DNA of 64,000 nucleotides from Beaufortia kweichowensis (taxonomy: Eukaryota > Chordata > Actinopteri > Cypriniformes > Gastromyzontidae), in the NCBI GenBank assembly GCA_019155185.1, contig CM032802.1, positions 7,850,501-7,914,500 of the forward strand, read 5' to 3'. The position numbers were made by a program, and so were the translations under genes. Below are positions 1 to 13,454 of this stretch, in pieces. The notes beneath the pieces are model-generated. The model searched no databases and was not told where the DNA came from. It saw only the letters and a list, made by a program, of their open reading frames with translations. Position 1 is the first letter of the stretch. Every line of letters starts with the position of its first letter.

Positions 1-3000
1 CCAGTCATTAAAATCCTTATCAGACATTTCACTGTCCATTATGGGTTTTATGTTTAGCTGATCAATTAAACTTTTTAAACCCGGTTTTGTCTTTGGATCA
101 GCTTTACATTAGCTGTATATATTTTTGAATATCATGCTGTAAAAGGATTTAAAGGTACAGGACTTTTCCACAGTTTTGGTCATGTAATGTATCATCTCTA
201 ATACAGTGTACAAGGACAACCTAGAACATTTTGCAGCTGCACATTACTGTGAATATAATTTGCAGACGTTTTTTGTTTCAAAGTGCCTACATCTGTATTC
301 CTCTCTTGACTGGAATTTTCACTCTGTCACTAAATTAAAGGTATTAAATATTCAGGTATATGAGTGGTTTCTGAATTTCAGATTAAGAAAAGTTCCTCCA
401 CTATTTTAAAATGGCTTTTAAAAAAATGAATATAAAATCAATTAATTTGGACTTGACATGGAATTGAGAATCTGCAGATTTTAAGACTGAAACATATTCA
501 GTAGATTTCTAGGCAAAATGCTGGTTTATAAAAAAACATTTGCATCGCTATAGCAAATAATGAATAATCCATCTGTGTATATTGATTTCCAGGTGCAGTT
601 CTCTCTCTTGTGTACAGTGGAGTACAATGTTTAGAAAATGATTCATTGTGGAAGCTTATTTGAGAGCAGAACAAATCATCTATTCCCTCCACAGTTTTAA
701 ACTCATATCACAGCATAGCATAAAAGATGTTAATCTAATAGATAATACCCTTGAGATGGCTAACGGCTTACTTTCACTGGTACTAAAGATAGACTTTAAA
801 ACAAATTTCTTGCTGTTACCAAGCTTCAGGAAATGTACTTTACTGGAATAGCGTAACATTATTGTCAGGGTGTAAATAGTCCAGAATTAAACTACAGTCT
901 ATTATGCAATTAGACAAAGAAAAGTAATACACAACAAAAACAGTGTCACGCTATAGTAAAAAACAGCATTACATGTCAGGCAGGATAACAAATCCTACAA
1001 GAAATCTTTCAAATATCCTGTCACTGTATTAGCGTATACAGTGAAATGACCTCAGTCATGTGATTACTGAGTAGATCAGTGCTGGGCGTCCTTGTCAGAG
1101 AGAATTTTTATAGCTCTGTCTCTTTACGTAACGAGTTATCCAGAGCCACATTTCATCGAGTGACCCATTCATCATGATAGACTTGAGAATTTAGCTTATT
1201 ATGAAACAAATTTAGGTTATGTAGGATCAGAAATTTGGGGCTGGTACAGTATAACAGATTTGCAGAAATGTATAATACTGTATATCAGGTTCTACAAAAC
1301 CAAACTAAAGCAACAATCTCATACAGTCTCTCCTGTATGAGTTAGCTAAATACTCTACACAGTCTCAATTCAGACAATCTTGAATCATTACAAATACATC
1401 CAAAAAGGAATAAATTATGTTAGTATAATAAAGTTTTTCATATTTTCCCATAGGTTTCATAGTAGTTGAGGTTTTGTAAGCGCCTCCTGCCGCAGGGCTG
1501 TGATCAGACTATCTCTCAGTTCTGACATTGTATATTAAGCTGATCAGACTGGTGATTCGGGGAGGACTAATATTATGAAGCAGATGACAAATCGTGTTGC
1601 GTTTTCACCGGGCCACGCTGTCTCTTACGATTTAACGACTCTTTACAGTGTCCCATGGTGGTTACCGTTTATAAAGACATTGTTTTAGAGGACACTGGAG
1701 GATGAAGGAAAAAGCGTAGAAACATCCTTTTGTTTCACAGTCTAATCTCTTCATATGTGACAAATAAGATTAATTCCTAACGACCTTCTTTAGCAGGGAT
1801 GCACATCAGTGAAATGTGAAGCTTGTCTCAAGGGAAAGATTTTTCATTGAAAGGGCACCTCTTTTTTAAATGTTTAACCCGGAAAGATATTATTGTCACT
1901 TCAACAGCATAACATACATTATGATGTCACAGTGTAAGTTCAGATTGTTGCTAAAAATGAATTTTTAATTCTTCCACTGGCCATTGTAAGACTAGAGCTG
2001 CCTTAGTATGCGTCATCTAATTAGACTGGAAGGCGGTTTGTTGTGTGGTTGTGTGTTGACAGATGCAGCTTTAATACCCTCTACACACACACACGCTTCT
2101 CTGCCCCTCTGAGTGGAAACAGGCCACTAATCAAATGCTTGGCTAGATTAACCACATAGAAACTCCCTCCTTTGATCTCGCTTTTTTTTAGCCTTTCTAG
2201 CCATTTGTTGTAATTCCTCCACTTCTTTTTTCTTAGTAGTAATAATAAAATTCAATAATTTTTTTGTATCTAAATACCACTAGGATTAGTCACATTTGTT
2301 GACTGGTTGCCACAGTCATAAGCAGCTTGTACATGTTAAAATTGTGTTTTTCACAGCTGGAATTGTCATAAAAAATACAAGGGTTGTAAAAATACAATTT
2401 TTGAGGATATCAACCTACCCCTGCATTATGATATGGGGTAGATTTTATTATCAATTAAGTTACACATTTCAGCATTAATATCAGCGACTGGTACCTAAGG
2501 TTAATTTTGTTAAGGTCATTGCATGCAATATCTGTTTCAGAGCAGTCATTTATTTCCCTTAAGACTTGAATTACCTTTTTAAATGGATACGTTACACACC
2601 AATCACACATTCATCACCTCTGTCTTCTCCTTCATTCTTTGCTTGTGACTGTAAGGAAGATGAAATGAATGTTGCTGTGACATCCTCTTCAGACATGATG
2701 GGCAAATCCTATTAACGAGTGGACGTTCTGTCAGGGTAGATGGCTTTTTTCCGGATGAGCTCTGTGCTGGAAGAGTTTAGACATGAGAGCTGCGCTCATC
2801 CTCAGAGGGGATAAACAGCGATGGATGGCATGTGTGCCTCTCGCTGGGCCGTAATCCAAGATCCAGTGAGCTGCTGCTAGACCACACATTCTCTCATTAC
2901 AGTTCAGTAATCTGAAATTAAATTTCATAGAAATAGTCAAAAAAGGTTAAAAAAGGTCAAACAAACAACTGAGTTGTTTGCTGGACATCTTTTCAACTAG

Positions 3001-3094
3001 TAAACCAATGTGACCCATCTCTAGACATCATCTGGTTATTATTCAAGCTTATTATTTAAGCTTTTTCAGCAATCAGTAAATATTTCTTTCCCCA

Positions 3095-3110
3095 ATGACT
3101 CATGAGTCAT
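3095..3110. promoter_or_regulatory. Perfect 16-bp palindrome with two overlapping AP-1 sites
   Basis: The sequence atgactcatgagtcat is its own reverse complement and contains TGACTCA and TGAGTCA, both consensus AP-1 (Fos/Jun) sites, side by side. It lies in the upstream frmd5 intron. A regulatory role is inferred from the motif only. Confidence 0.3.
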
Positions 3111-6100
3111 ACAATCCAGTTTTGATTTCGCTGCCACCAATATTGTAATAACCTCGCTCCCTTTCTCTCTGCAAAGCATTATGGGATAGAGCAGACAATG
3201 CTTAATAGATTACTAAAGCTGGCATTGTGAAGGCTGCTGGCAAAAACGAACCCAGACATTCCTGCAATTCTGATCCTACACATTCCTTGCCAAATTTTAC
3301 ATCAATGGGAAACACAAAACACACTTGCCCAGTGTACAGTTCCTAGCCACAGTCTACAAATCTTGCATATATGGACAGAATCGTCTCAACAGTTAGTTCA
3401 TTTCAATTTATTTCTATTAACCAAGCATATCAATAAATTGCACGAACTGGTCTGTTTCGACAACATTTCTGTTGGAAAAATAATGACGCTTGTCATTCTC
3501 AGTCAATGACAGCACAGCAAGCTGTTTTTATGCAGCGTCCATTTGCTTGCAGCGCTGAACACAGTCAGTTTGATTCAGAGCCTTGAAGGCTTGTCTTTCA
3601 CTGCATGTCAAGCCAGTTCTCTCCTAACACCACTGGCAGTGAAGTGAACAGCAGTGTGCATGCTGCATGTCTCGTGCATGGGCTGCTTTGAATGAAATAT
3701 TTTGTGTTCATGGACAGATGGCTAAAGTTTGTTGTGAACTGTTTTTGTCTACAATTTACTATTAATAGTATCATATTGTTCTAATCAGACAGCTACCATT
3801 CAAGTTAGCTGTTTATCAACCATTCATTATTAAAAAGTACATGTTTGGTATAAGCATTGAAATCTTTGGAGAGCAAAGTGAACAACATAAGTACAAGGTA
3901 CAATAGTTTGCGCATATTCTTGACTGCATGTGTTTTATGTTGTTTTTTGTTTAGTTTCACTGATACATTTTGAAATACTTTATTCTCGACCAGTAAAGCA
4001 ATCAGATATGTAATGCATGAGGGAATTGTCCCTTCCTTAAGGTCAGTCTATTCTGAATGTTTTGTGTTAAATGAGATGTGTGGATATTGAGACTGGCTAA
4101 TGAAGTGTCTATATTATAAATAATTGAAAGTGCCTTTCGGTCAGCGTTCATGCACGCTGCTTTAATGTTCTGTCGTGTCCTCAACAGAGAGGGTATACTT
4201 GTATAATAATCCAACTCTACTAATGTGTGTAATAGTGTTGCCAGTGCGGTCGTGTTCATTTGCATTGCATGTCATTGGTGTTGTGAGACTTGTACACAGT
4301 GCGTTTCATCCGGATTGTATTTAGCTGGATGTGCATTTGTAGTTTGTGGATAGTGAACACACATTTTAATTATGGCTTTTAACGGTGTCAGAAGCGATTC
4401 AGATCTGAATGCAAAAAAAATTATTTCCAGGTGTAAATTAGCCTTTGATTTAAAAATATGCAATCTGTTGTGTATAAAGTATTATCACAGGTAGACTGAA
4501 AAATTGTTGAACTGAAATATCATTATGGAAAATCAAAATGATGGCTAGCACTGATAATACAATTTTATACAATAAACAATTTAAAATTCATGTTTGTTGT
4601 TGAAATGTAATGGTGAAGTCACACATGAGACTTACATATTGTTTTCATAGAAAGGCTGTCAAGGGGAGCTGATGAGGTGAATGTGTGTTTTGTCTCTCTC
4701 GCTCCGGAGTGCCCGCAGTGTATTTGTTTGGGTTTTAGCTATGCCGTGGCTTTGTACTTCTTTCTCTAATAAAAAGTGTAGCAAATGTCCTCAGAGCAGA
4801 ATACAGGCCAGACAATAGTGACACACTGAAGATTAGCATATTGACAATGTGTAATGCGTGGTGTCTGCCTGCTGCAGATGCGTCAGCGTGAGCACCCTGT
4901 CAAACTCTCAGGCGATGATTCAGTGAAAGGATCACCCTCGCTGAACCTCAGGACCTAATGTTTAGTGTAACATTGGATTTATTGCATTTGTGTTCAGCCT
5001 GGGGATTCATATCTAGCTCTCAGCTTTCACCAGAGACCGGCTGCAGGACTGTTGTTTCCAGTTTTATTTATTGATTCGCTTTACACAAGTCCATGCTGTT
5101 AATTGAATTGCAGTTGACACCTCAGTTGCGGTTAAAATCAGATTTGGTTTCATGTAAATGAAAGGTAGGCTGTGAGGCATAGACATACAATCTTTTTATT
5201 GTTTAGATGACAAAACTTTGAAAGTGTTTTCAAAGAAATCTTCAGTGGATAAAAACTGTGTATTTATTTAAATAAACCAATTTTTTTAGCTCTTTTTTTA
5301 ACTAAGTATTAACTCATAAAACGACAGTATCTGTTCCTCTTTTTTAATTCATGTAAATTTAAATGTGGTGATAACGGTCCATTTAAATCCTGTATATTTG
5401 AGGTGTTGGGAAGATTAATGCAGAATTGTTTAAAGTCAGTTTTCTACTTGAACCACATTTGCTTATCTAAAGCACAAAACAGTTATTTGTCCCCTCGTTT
5501 AGTTGCGTCCCCCTCACTAGAGAGAGAGACCCTCTTCTCTGCCCCCTTGACTTTGGCCTCTTGTTTGTAATATATTCCCATTAGGCACACCCACTGTGCC
5601 TAATTGTCCTGGTTTCATCCCAGCTCATATTTGCATAATTGCCACTCATAAAGAGCGGATAACACAATAACCTACTGGTGAGGATGCATGCTCACATCCA
5701 GCCCTTTTTGTTGCGCTTTTCCCCTGAGCCGTGAGCTTAGACCTGCATTGCTGCATTTTGTGCACTTTTACTGTCTTTTCTCACATAATGACCAAGTTTC
5801 TTGACTCGGCCTGTTAAAACGGTCCATTTTGGTGGCATTTCTGAAAACATGTTGCAAATGTAACAGATGGTGAAAGGCAGCAAAAGCCCTTTTCAATAAA
5901 CTCGATCAGTCATAGCTGTAAATAGAAAAGTGATTTCAGACACAGCAAATAGTTTTTCTTAAAGAAAACGTACTGTGGGTACTTTTCTGTTCATTTGTGA
6001 AGGAAAGTATCACAAATGTTGAAGGTGACTTTTACATCTAAGGAAGAATCAAGGTCTTTGGCTGAATTTCATAATAACTGGTCAGTTCATTGTGAATGTT

Positions 6101-8425
6101 ATTTCTCTCTCTGTTGCTGTGAGAGTTTGACTGTAGAAGTAAGATTGCATTTCCACAGATTTAACTTACACATATTGGTCTTTATTGTGCTTTATTACGT
6201 AAAGAAAAAGACTTAAGAGGAAAAGATAATAGACCTGGCTCATGCAGCGATTGAGTTGGCGGAGTCAATTCAACATCCAAAACTAGATTTCTGTATTTTC
6301 CTAAAAAATTTAAAACTTTAACTGTGTTAAAGTAACAACATTTGATTTTTTTGGGTGTTTTTGTTGGATGCAAGGACATATTGCTACTGTACCTGTGGTT
6401 GTTAGGTGATCTGATTATTCTGAATTAATTTGATGATTATTTTAAACAAATTTCAATAACATTTGTAATTTTCTTAAAGAGTTGACAACATTTAAGCTTA
6501 ATTTAAACCTTCTGTATGTAAATTAAGAAACTGTATATGTTGACGCTGCTCACATGTTGACAGCTCAACCAATAGGACCAAATCTAACTTTTTTATATAT
6601 ATATTTATTAAGCCTTTCCTAAGTCTGTGATATTTTGGTCTCTAGAATCAAGTTTATGGGATTGTTTCACGTTTTGTCGCTTGTCAGTCTGATTTTTAAA
6701 AACAAGCTGCATTATTATTCATAATCCAATTATCGTTCATTCCTTTAGCACATACAGTATTAGATGAGTTATGTACTGTACTAAAGTAACCTTAAGTATG
6801 ACAGATATTAGATGTTATTCTAGCATCACTAAAGAGGTTTGGCAGCCATCTGGATTCAAACATAGATCATTCTCATTGGCATCTTATAACATTTTTATTT
6901 GCATGGCAGCAGATTTATAAGATCAAGGTTTCTGCATTCTGGCAGCTGTAGATTTATTTTCTAATGCACAGACGACATCATGATTTTTCATTTTAAAAGG
7001 TGTTGGAGTCATTGTCAAATCTCTGGCAGCTTCGATCAAACTTCACTGCTGTTTATGTGACAGCATGTGCCTTAAAAAATAAATATGACGGCGGAGAGAA
7101 GAAAAAACAAAACAGGGACAGAAAAACTGTATATTATTGTTTCTTTTCCTGCATGTAGAGCTTGTAAGGGGGTATATGAAGCCATCAGATAAGGTTTGAG
7201 ATTTTCTGTTAGTTTGTGTTATTGTGTTTTCAGGGGGCTTTGACTCTCCCCTGTCATCCAAAGTTACTTAACAGAGTGACCAACATGTGACCAACTCGTC
7301 TGAACTGAGAGAAGTAATGACAAAATCGCAATTTCTGTGGGTTTTGATGAATAGCTTTAGCCAAGCTTGTAGAGTATCTTTTACCTGAAAATCAGTTTTC
7401 ATCGTTGTTTTTGTTTTAAGATTTGATTTTGTCAGTTCCAATTAAGGGACTTGTGAGGTTCAAGTGTCTTTCCATACAGACAAAAGAAGAAATATCTCCA
7501 TTGTAGTTTTGTCAAACCGCCTTTCCTTCGTTTTCTTTGCATGGCGTCATAGACTAGTGTTAGCCTCTGGCTGTGCGTGTGAGTGTTAGATCAATGCAGT
7601 AAGCGTGGGCAGTCATAATGGGCGCTGTCGGTGTGTGATGGATGGCAAGTCATGTCACCAGTCTCTGTTGCCTGCTGTGTCCCGAGCAGGAGACCCACTC
7701 TTACTTCTGCATAATTAAAAGCATTTCAGCAGCCATGGCTATTTTAATATCCTTGTTCCTACCATGCAGAGCGAACTATGATGTTCAGAATTGCTTCTCA
7801 TATTCACGTATATGCATTAGGTTGAAAGACACAGATATCTGTATCTGCTGTAGCACTATTACAATCATTTATATCCACACGGCAGTACGTACAACACTTA
7901 TATGTGATAAGCAATACAGTTTATTGTCATGTAGGAATACTATTCTTCATATCTCTGCAATATTCAACAGTTGATGTCTCGTAAGGACATGCTTTCCCTA
8001 TAAGAAGCTCTCTTCCCACACGTTATAACCTTTCCAAAGCTTTTCAACACCCACTGAAACTTCTCTTTCACTGGCACTTTTCTGTGGACAAAAGTCGTGC
8101 AGGTTTGCAACGACATGAGGGTGATTAAAAACAGTTAGTTCCAGTTTTATTCATGATGCACAATGATTTTGTGTATCACTGCCCAGCACCCTCAGCAATG
8201 TAAACATATATCGGTCAGGGACTATTTTGTCCAGCGGAAGAAAGGCTTTTAGTGATTTTACTTCATGAATATTGCATTAATACATATGTTTAGGCTTTAA
8301 TATTTGTATTGTGTGGTACGAAAGGCTATGCTTTATAATTACTTTATCAGTATCCAAAAGTCAAATTATGACAGAATTAAAATTTTCTGGCAAACTATAC
8401 CCTGAAATAAAAACATATTTAGTAG

Positions 8426-8520
8426 AGTGGATAAGGATTTAGTCTGGTAATCGAACGATTACACGGGTCAACCCATGATTCATCTACATTATGCCCTTGA
8501 GCAAAGCATTTAACCCCAAG
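8426..8520 (+). repeat. Degraded tRNA-derived SINE (V-SINE-like core)
   Basis: The block holds a weak tRNA-like part (ggtaatcgaacgattac, gggtcaaccc) followed by 'tgcccttgagcaaagcatttaacccc', close to the common fish SINE core 'ccttgagcaaggcacttaacccc'. It is diverged, so it looks like an old insertion. Confidence 0.6.
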
Positions 8521-11020
8521 ATCATTACGATCATACAAGGCTTAATACTGTATGAGAGAAACTGAATGGAGAGCTATTGAGAGTGAGTTATTGAAAATAA
8601 GTCAACCATGAACATATAAATGGCCATGCATGCATCATTTAATTGTCCTTGTGAATATCTAACAAAGGTCATTTTGTGAGCATTTCTTAAGTGAGTGGGC
8701 ATGACAGAAATGATCTCATTTCTGTGTGTGGTGTGAGGTCACTTCTCAGCATTGCATCTCACTCTCTGTGCTTTACTTTATGTTAATGAGCAGGTCAGAG
8801 AAGGAAACGGATAAAAATAGCCTTTTGCCCTTAGCACGTTGATGCTGGGTGTCATTTGGACTTGTCATATGTTATCACTTTGAATGTTATGGGCGATAGT
8901 GTCTGACTGCTGTTGCTGACGTGGCTTTGGGGTTTTATTATGTGGCTTTAAAGCTGCAGTGTGCAGGAATATGTGCTGCTGACATCAGCAGAACTGAAAA
9001 ATAATAACTCTTTTCATGACTTTGGTCATAAAAATCATATAGTGACACACCAAACACACCCCATTGGTTAGGGCTCTTAAACATAGCATAGTAGCACAGC
9101 AATCTCTCACAAATAAATAATGTGCTTATACTATAGTTATCCTTAAACCTTGATGTGGGAAATATTTTTCACATCTAGGTGAAGGTAAAACCAAAGCATC
9201 ACTTTTGCAGCAACCTCGAACTTGACATTGACACTCAGCACACACGTGACACCTCAGTCGTATTCATGATGATTCATGAGAGGTGTGTGCCTCCTGCCAT
9301 TGTGTTTCCCAGTCGTAGGGGATCACTTACCACTAGTGAATTCAGCCATAAAAATGCTGAGTTTTATTTGGCCTCTGAGACCAGCTCCATGTGCAGACAG
9401 GCGTAAGAGGAGTAATACCATACTGCGCGTCAGAGCTTTAATGGAGGTCCGGGATCCACAATCCAGTCCATAAATGATTTACAGAGTCATGGAAAACACT
9501 CTTTCGTAGACCTTAATGCCATTTAGCTTGCCTTGTTTGCTCAAATCTGTCTCAGATAAAGACAAATATCCTGCTGTCTGTTCTTTGAAGAAATCTCTGC
9601 TGACAAGATTACAACATATGTCTTGATAAATTCTTAATAAGAATGAAGTTTGTAATATACTGTAACAGATTTGGGAGATATTCATTGTTTTAAAACAACA
9701 TCTGATGCTGTATGTGTAAAGCTTTACAGTATACAGTGACCTTCTAATATCAGTAATATCATCCAGTATTACAGTATAAGTCATTGAGAGACACCAAACA
9801 TGTGTCGAGTGTGTGTTTATGTAATCTCTTTGATGTTTTAATTCTAGCACGGCTCCTCCCTCTCTATTGGTATGGCTGTATATCAGAGTATCTTTTTATT
9901 TAAGCTTCTGGGGCAGATTTATCCTTTTTCCTCCCTCACCCGGTGTGTTTTGATGGCCTAGTTTGGTTACGTGTAGTCTTAGCTGCTGTGTTATGCTTTC
10001 GCACCATGACATACTGTAGTGGGAATCCTGTCGTCTGCTTTAGACAGCTGTAGCACTTTGTAAAATTATAGTCCTCTGTCAATTCAGTTCAGCAACATTC
10101 AACTATGATTCAGAATTTAAAAGAGAAGTTTTAAAACAATGTGACAAATTGAAATGAGTGACTTGGACATTGCAGTGATTGCTTAGACTGCCCTAGATTT
10201 CCAGTGTTTGTTGTGTAGCTTCATGTAGAGTAGCATGGAGTCTTTTGGTCTAATTTAGCCCTGAATGTTGTATTTAGAGCTGTGTGGACCCTCGGGTAAA
10301 GACAGAGGACTGTTTGGCTGTCAATCAAAGTGGCAGAATCAATGCACTTGAGGAACTGAAGTGTCATAGAACAGAAGCTTGAGATCTCACCGGAGCTGTG
10401 GCTTTATCCACTCAGAAACCACCCTGTGCTTTTCTCAGCTCTAATGAAGAAGGTGCATTTAGTAGTTATTACTTTCTGTCGTTTTTTTTCTACAGTTTTG
10501 TGTTATTGACACTAGACTGTCCGATTGAGAACATCTACTGTTGCTTTTTGAATTAAAACAATGTCTGAATTATGTATATTATATTACTGTTTTTTGTTTT
10601 GTTTATATATTATAAATATTATTAAAACATGTAATACTACTGCAATATTTTCACTGCATTTGCTGTATGATTATTATTTAGTCACTGATGCCTTTTTGGA
10701 CCTGAATAATTGGACCAGTATTAGCTTGAATTGGTTCTTTGGCATGCTCAGATAGTGCCCTGGAGACCTTAAGATCAATACACTAAACTAACTGCTTGAT
10801 AAATGTGCTGACTGCTTAACTCTATCTATCAACAAATAATGACTTTTCATGCTCTCTTCCCCTTTTATCAGACAAATACGTAGGCAACAGAACTGTTCTT
10901 TCTTTATTTCTTTCCATATTTTTATATTTTTACACTCTGTGGCCATAAACCAACTCAGTCAGAGATGAATCACAGCAATACTGTACAAACCTTAAAGCAA
11001 TATACAGTATGAAGAAAAGA

Positions 11021-11132
11021 TGTAGTGGTTAGAGCATGATGCTAAGAACGGCAAGGTCATGGGTTCGATCCCAGGGATTACATATACTCAAAAATGTCAC
11101 TTTGGATTAAAGCATCTGCCAAATGCATAAAG
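11021..11132 (+). repeat. tRNA-derived SINE, near full length
   Basis: An A-box-like segment (tagtggttagagc, 11022-11034) and a good RNA polymerase III B box (ggttcgatccc, about 11062-11072) are followed by the tail 'tttggattaaagcatctgccaaatgcataaa', typical of cyprinid SINE copies. Two relatives occur in this window (27559-27600, tail only; 46789-46924). It sits in the frmd5 intron. Confidence 0.8.
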
Positions 11133-13454
11133 GTAATTATTTTTTAAGGCGGTTGATTTGTCTTTAACATATTTAGGTATAATGACAGTATATTTAATCT
11201 TATTGCTAAATGTTTGTATACATTTATATGGGACCAGAGTGGGCAGTTGCTGCTGAGCTCTTGTTTCTTATGACTTTTACAGAAGTATATATTTTCAGTA
11301 TCATAAAAGGTTTACTGTACACATTGTTTTATTATTTAAATGATAGTTGCAAGGCAGATACCTCCAACATAATAACTCCCATTGTGCAATAATCTTCTCA
11401 TTGTTCAATATAAACGATTTCACTTTTATCTTAAGTGGTTAAGTGGCTGTTCACCCTCAAAAACAATAAGTCTTGTCCAGCCATCTCAGTGAAATGATAA
11501 ATGGATGTGTACCGCTCTCTCCACTGTGTATAAAGATGATCTTAGATAGAAATGTCTGAGTGTGTTGTGTTATATGAGTGCTGAGGAAGTGGCATTATTT
11601 GAAATGGTCTTTATTTGGCTTTGGTGGCTTATTCCAGGAGCGCTGTAAGTGAAAGCGAGAAAATAAATCTCTCATAAGCATGGATGACTAATGCATATAG
11701 TCGTCAAGACTTTGCTCATTCAGTTCAAAGCAGGTCTGAGTGAAGAGAGTGGTGTGCGAGTTTGTGCGTTTGCCTGTTTTAGCCTTCCTCCAGTAAGCAA
11801 GCATGCCATCATGGATTACAGAGCTTCAGTTTGGAACCTGTTTGGATGTGACAGGGGTTCGTGCTCTCCCATAATCCCCCGGGCCTTCATCTCACTACTG
11901 ACAAGTAACTCCCCCTGAGCTATGTGAACATTACGGCCCACAAGACTCAACCCCAGACTTTTCTGTCATGCCTTGACCAGGCTTTTGTAATGCCAGAAAA
12001 TTTCTGAACATCCTAGCAACCGTACTTTATAGCTGAGATGGACTAACCATAGGCTGACATATAGTAGGGAATTATATAATGTAGATTGTGATTGGCTGGT
12101 GTATGCAAACGTTCTAATCTGAAATGATTTAATTATTGCTCCGTTTGGGAAACTGATCTAATGCCTGGACATAGCTGTAGGTCTTACAAGCTTCAGCACC
12201 GACATTCTCTGTTCTGTGGTCTATTCCAATACTTAACACTAATCAATTCGTAGACTCCCAGTCTATAAATAAAAGCTTTACCTGAGGGTGACCTGACCTG
12301 CTCGCATATAGAAGCCACCTATTTCTCCAGTTCCAGCCCCTTTGGCGGTATTACTGGTTTCCAGCTCTCCTGCGTGAAGGCTGTGTCATACAGTACATCT
12401 ATCCAGCCGACTCTAAACGCCCACAGAATGTTCTATTTGGCATGAGTCAGACGCATACACTCGCGGTCCACTGCCCTCCATCTGCTCGCCAACCCAAATT
12501 AGAAAGAAAAAAGTTTTGAAAATAAAAGATTTCCTAATTGTTATGCAGAGAACTTGAGATGAAGACTGAAGAGTGTTTTTGGTTTTTTGATGGAGTGCTG
12601 AATATAGTATCTGTCTCATACCTGTAGAGAGAGAGATAAAGACTCTTTTCACAGTACACACAGCCATATGGTCTTTACACATTAAACAAACAGCACGAGT
12701 CTTCCCGTTCATCGTTTTTCCTTTTCTTTGCTACAAAGAATCACATTTAGTATACGTTCAAACAGATAATATCTCAGAAACACCTCCTTTATAAGTACGT
12801 TCATGTTTTATTATAGCAGGTTGGACTGATGAAAGTGTTTGATTTTGACCTTTATGACTTTCCTCTTCATACTCCATTTAATGGCCAGAAACGCTCAATT
12901 TGCTGCATGTGTTGCCTGTCTTCTGCCTGACCTCATTAAGTGAAAGCCATTAAAGACTTTCAGGAATGGTTTTATGATTAAGAGGTACAATAAATTTGAT
13001 TGAAATGTACAAAAGAAAAAGATTAACTTTTCTGTTTGATTTATTGAACAAAGTGCCTGTTTAGTCAAACTTCAGTATATAATATGTGTAAAATACTTCA
13101 GTTTTTTATTAAGGCAGGAGACAGTTGAAAGTCTTAAAATGCTAGAAAAAAAAACATTAAGAGAACAATTGTGGTTATACTTTTTTTGGAGTAAAAGTGG
13201 ATTATAAATGCAAATGAATGTGATAATAGAGGTGGGCTGAGAGAAAAAAACGGACTTGTGCAGGTTTATAGAATCTCATTTCTTCCTCCGAGTCATTTTT
13301 CCTCTAACAAAGAACTGTGATAAACTGCAGCTTACACACACCTGTAAATGTTTGTTAAGTCAACCATAAAATATATTCTCTAGGTGATACTTCTATATAA
13401 TTCTTGGTCTCCCAATATGAGAGACAAATATGTATTTTTCTGATTGTCTTTCAG

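Larger units (their letters stand above)
1..13454 (+). other. frmd5: Intron of frmd5 upstream of its second coding exon
   Basis: No convincing protein-coding exon was found here. The downstream exon at 13455 starts in phase 0 with the residues RDAKGQYLFDL, which in FRMD5 follow a first exon encoding the very N-terminus, and that exon was not found in this window. The sequence is AT-rich, with short chance ORFs (the longest is 123 codons at 9479-9850 on the minus strand, of biased composition and no recognisable family). It contains two SINE-like repeats (8426-8520 and 11021-11132) and several compact, less AT-rich blocks that could be regulatory (for example 5500-5690 and 11760-11950). Intron assignment is inference from gene structure. 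Confidence 0.75.

Noticed and set aside
7642..7974. 110-codon plus-strand ORF in the frmd5 intron
   Set aside because: No recognisable domain, Ile/Cys/Ser-rich, and not in phase with any frmd5 splice site I can justify.
9479..9850. 123-codon minus-strand ORF in the frmd5 intron
   Set aside because: Biased Ile/Ser/Tyr/Cys composition, no splice or family evidence; consistent with chance.
11021..11132. A functional tRNA gene
   Set aside because: It has tRNA-like A and B boxes but no cloverleaf arms; it continues into a SINE tail seen in other copies.
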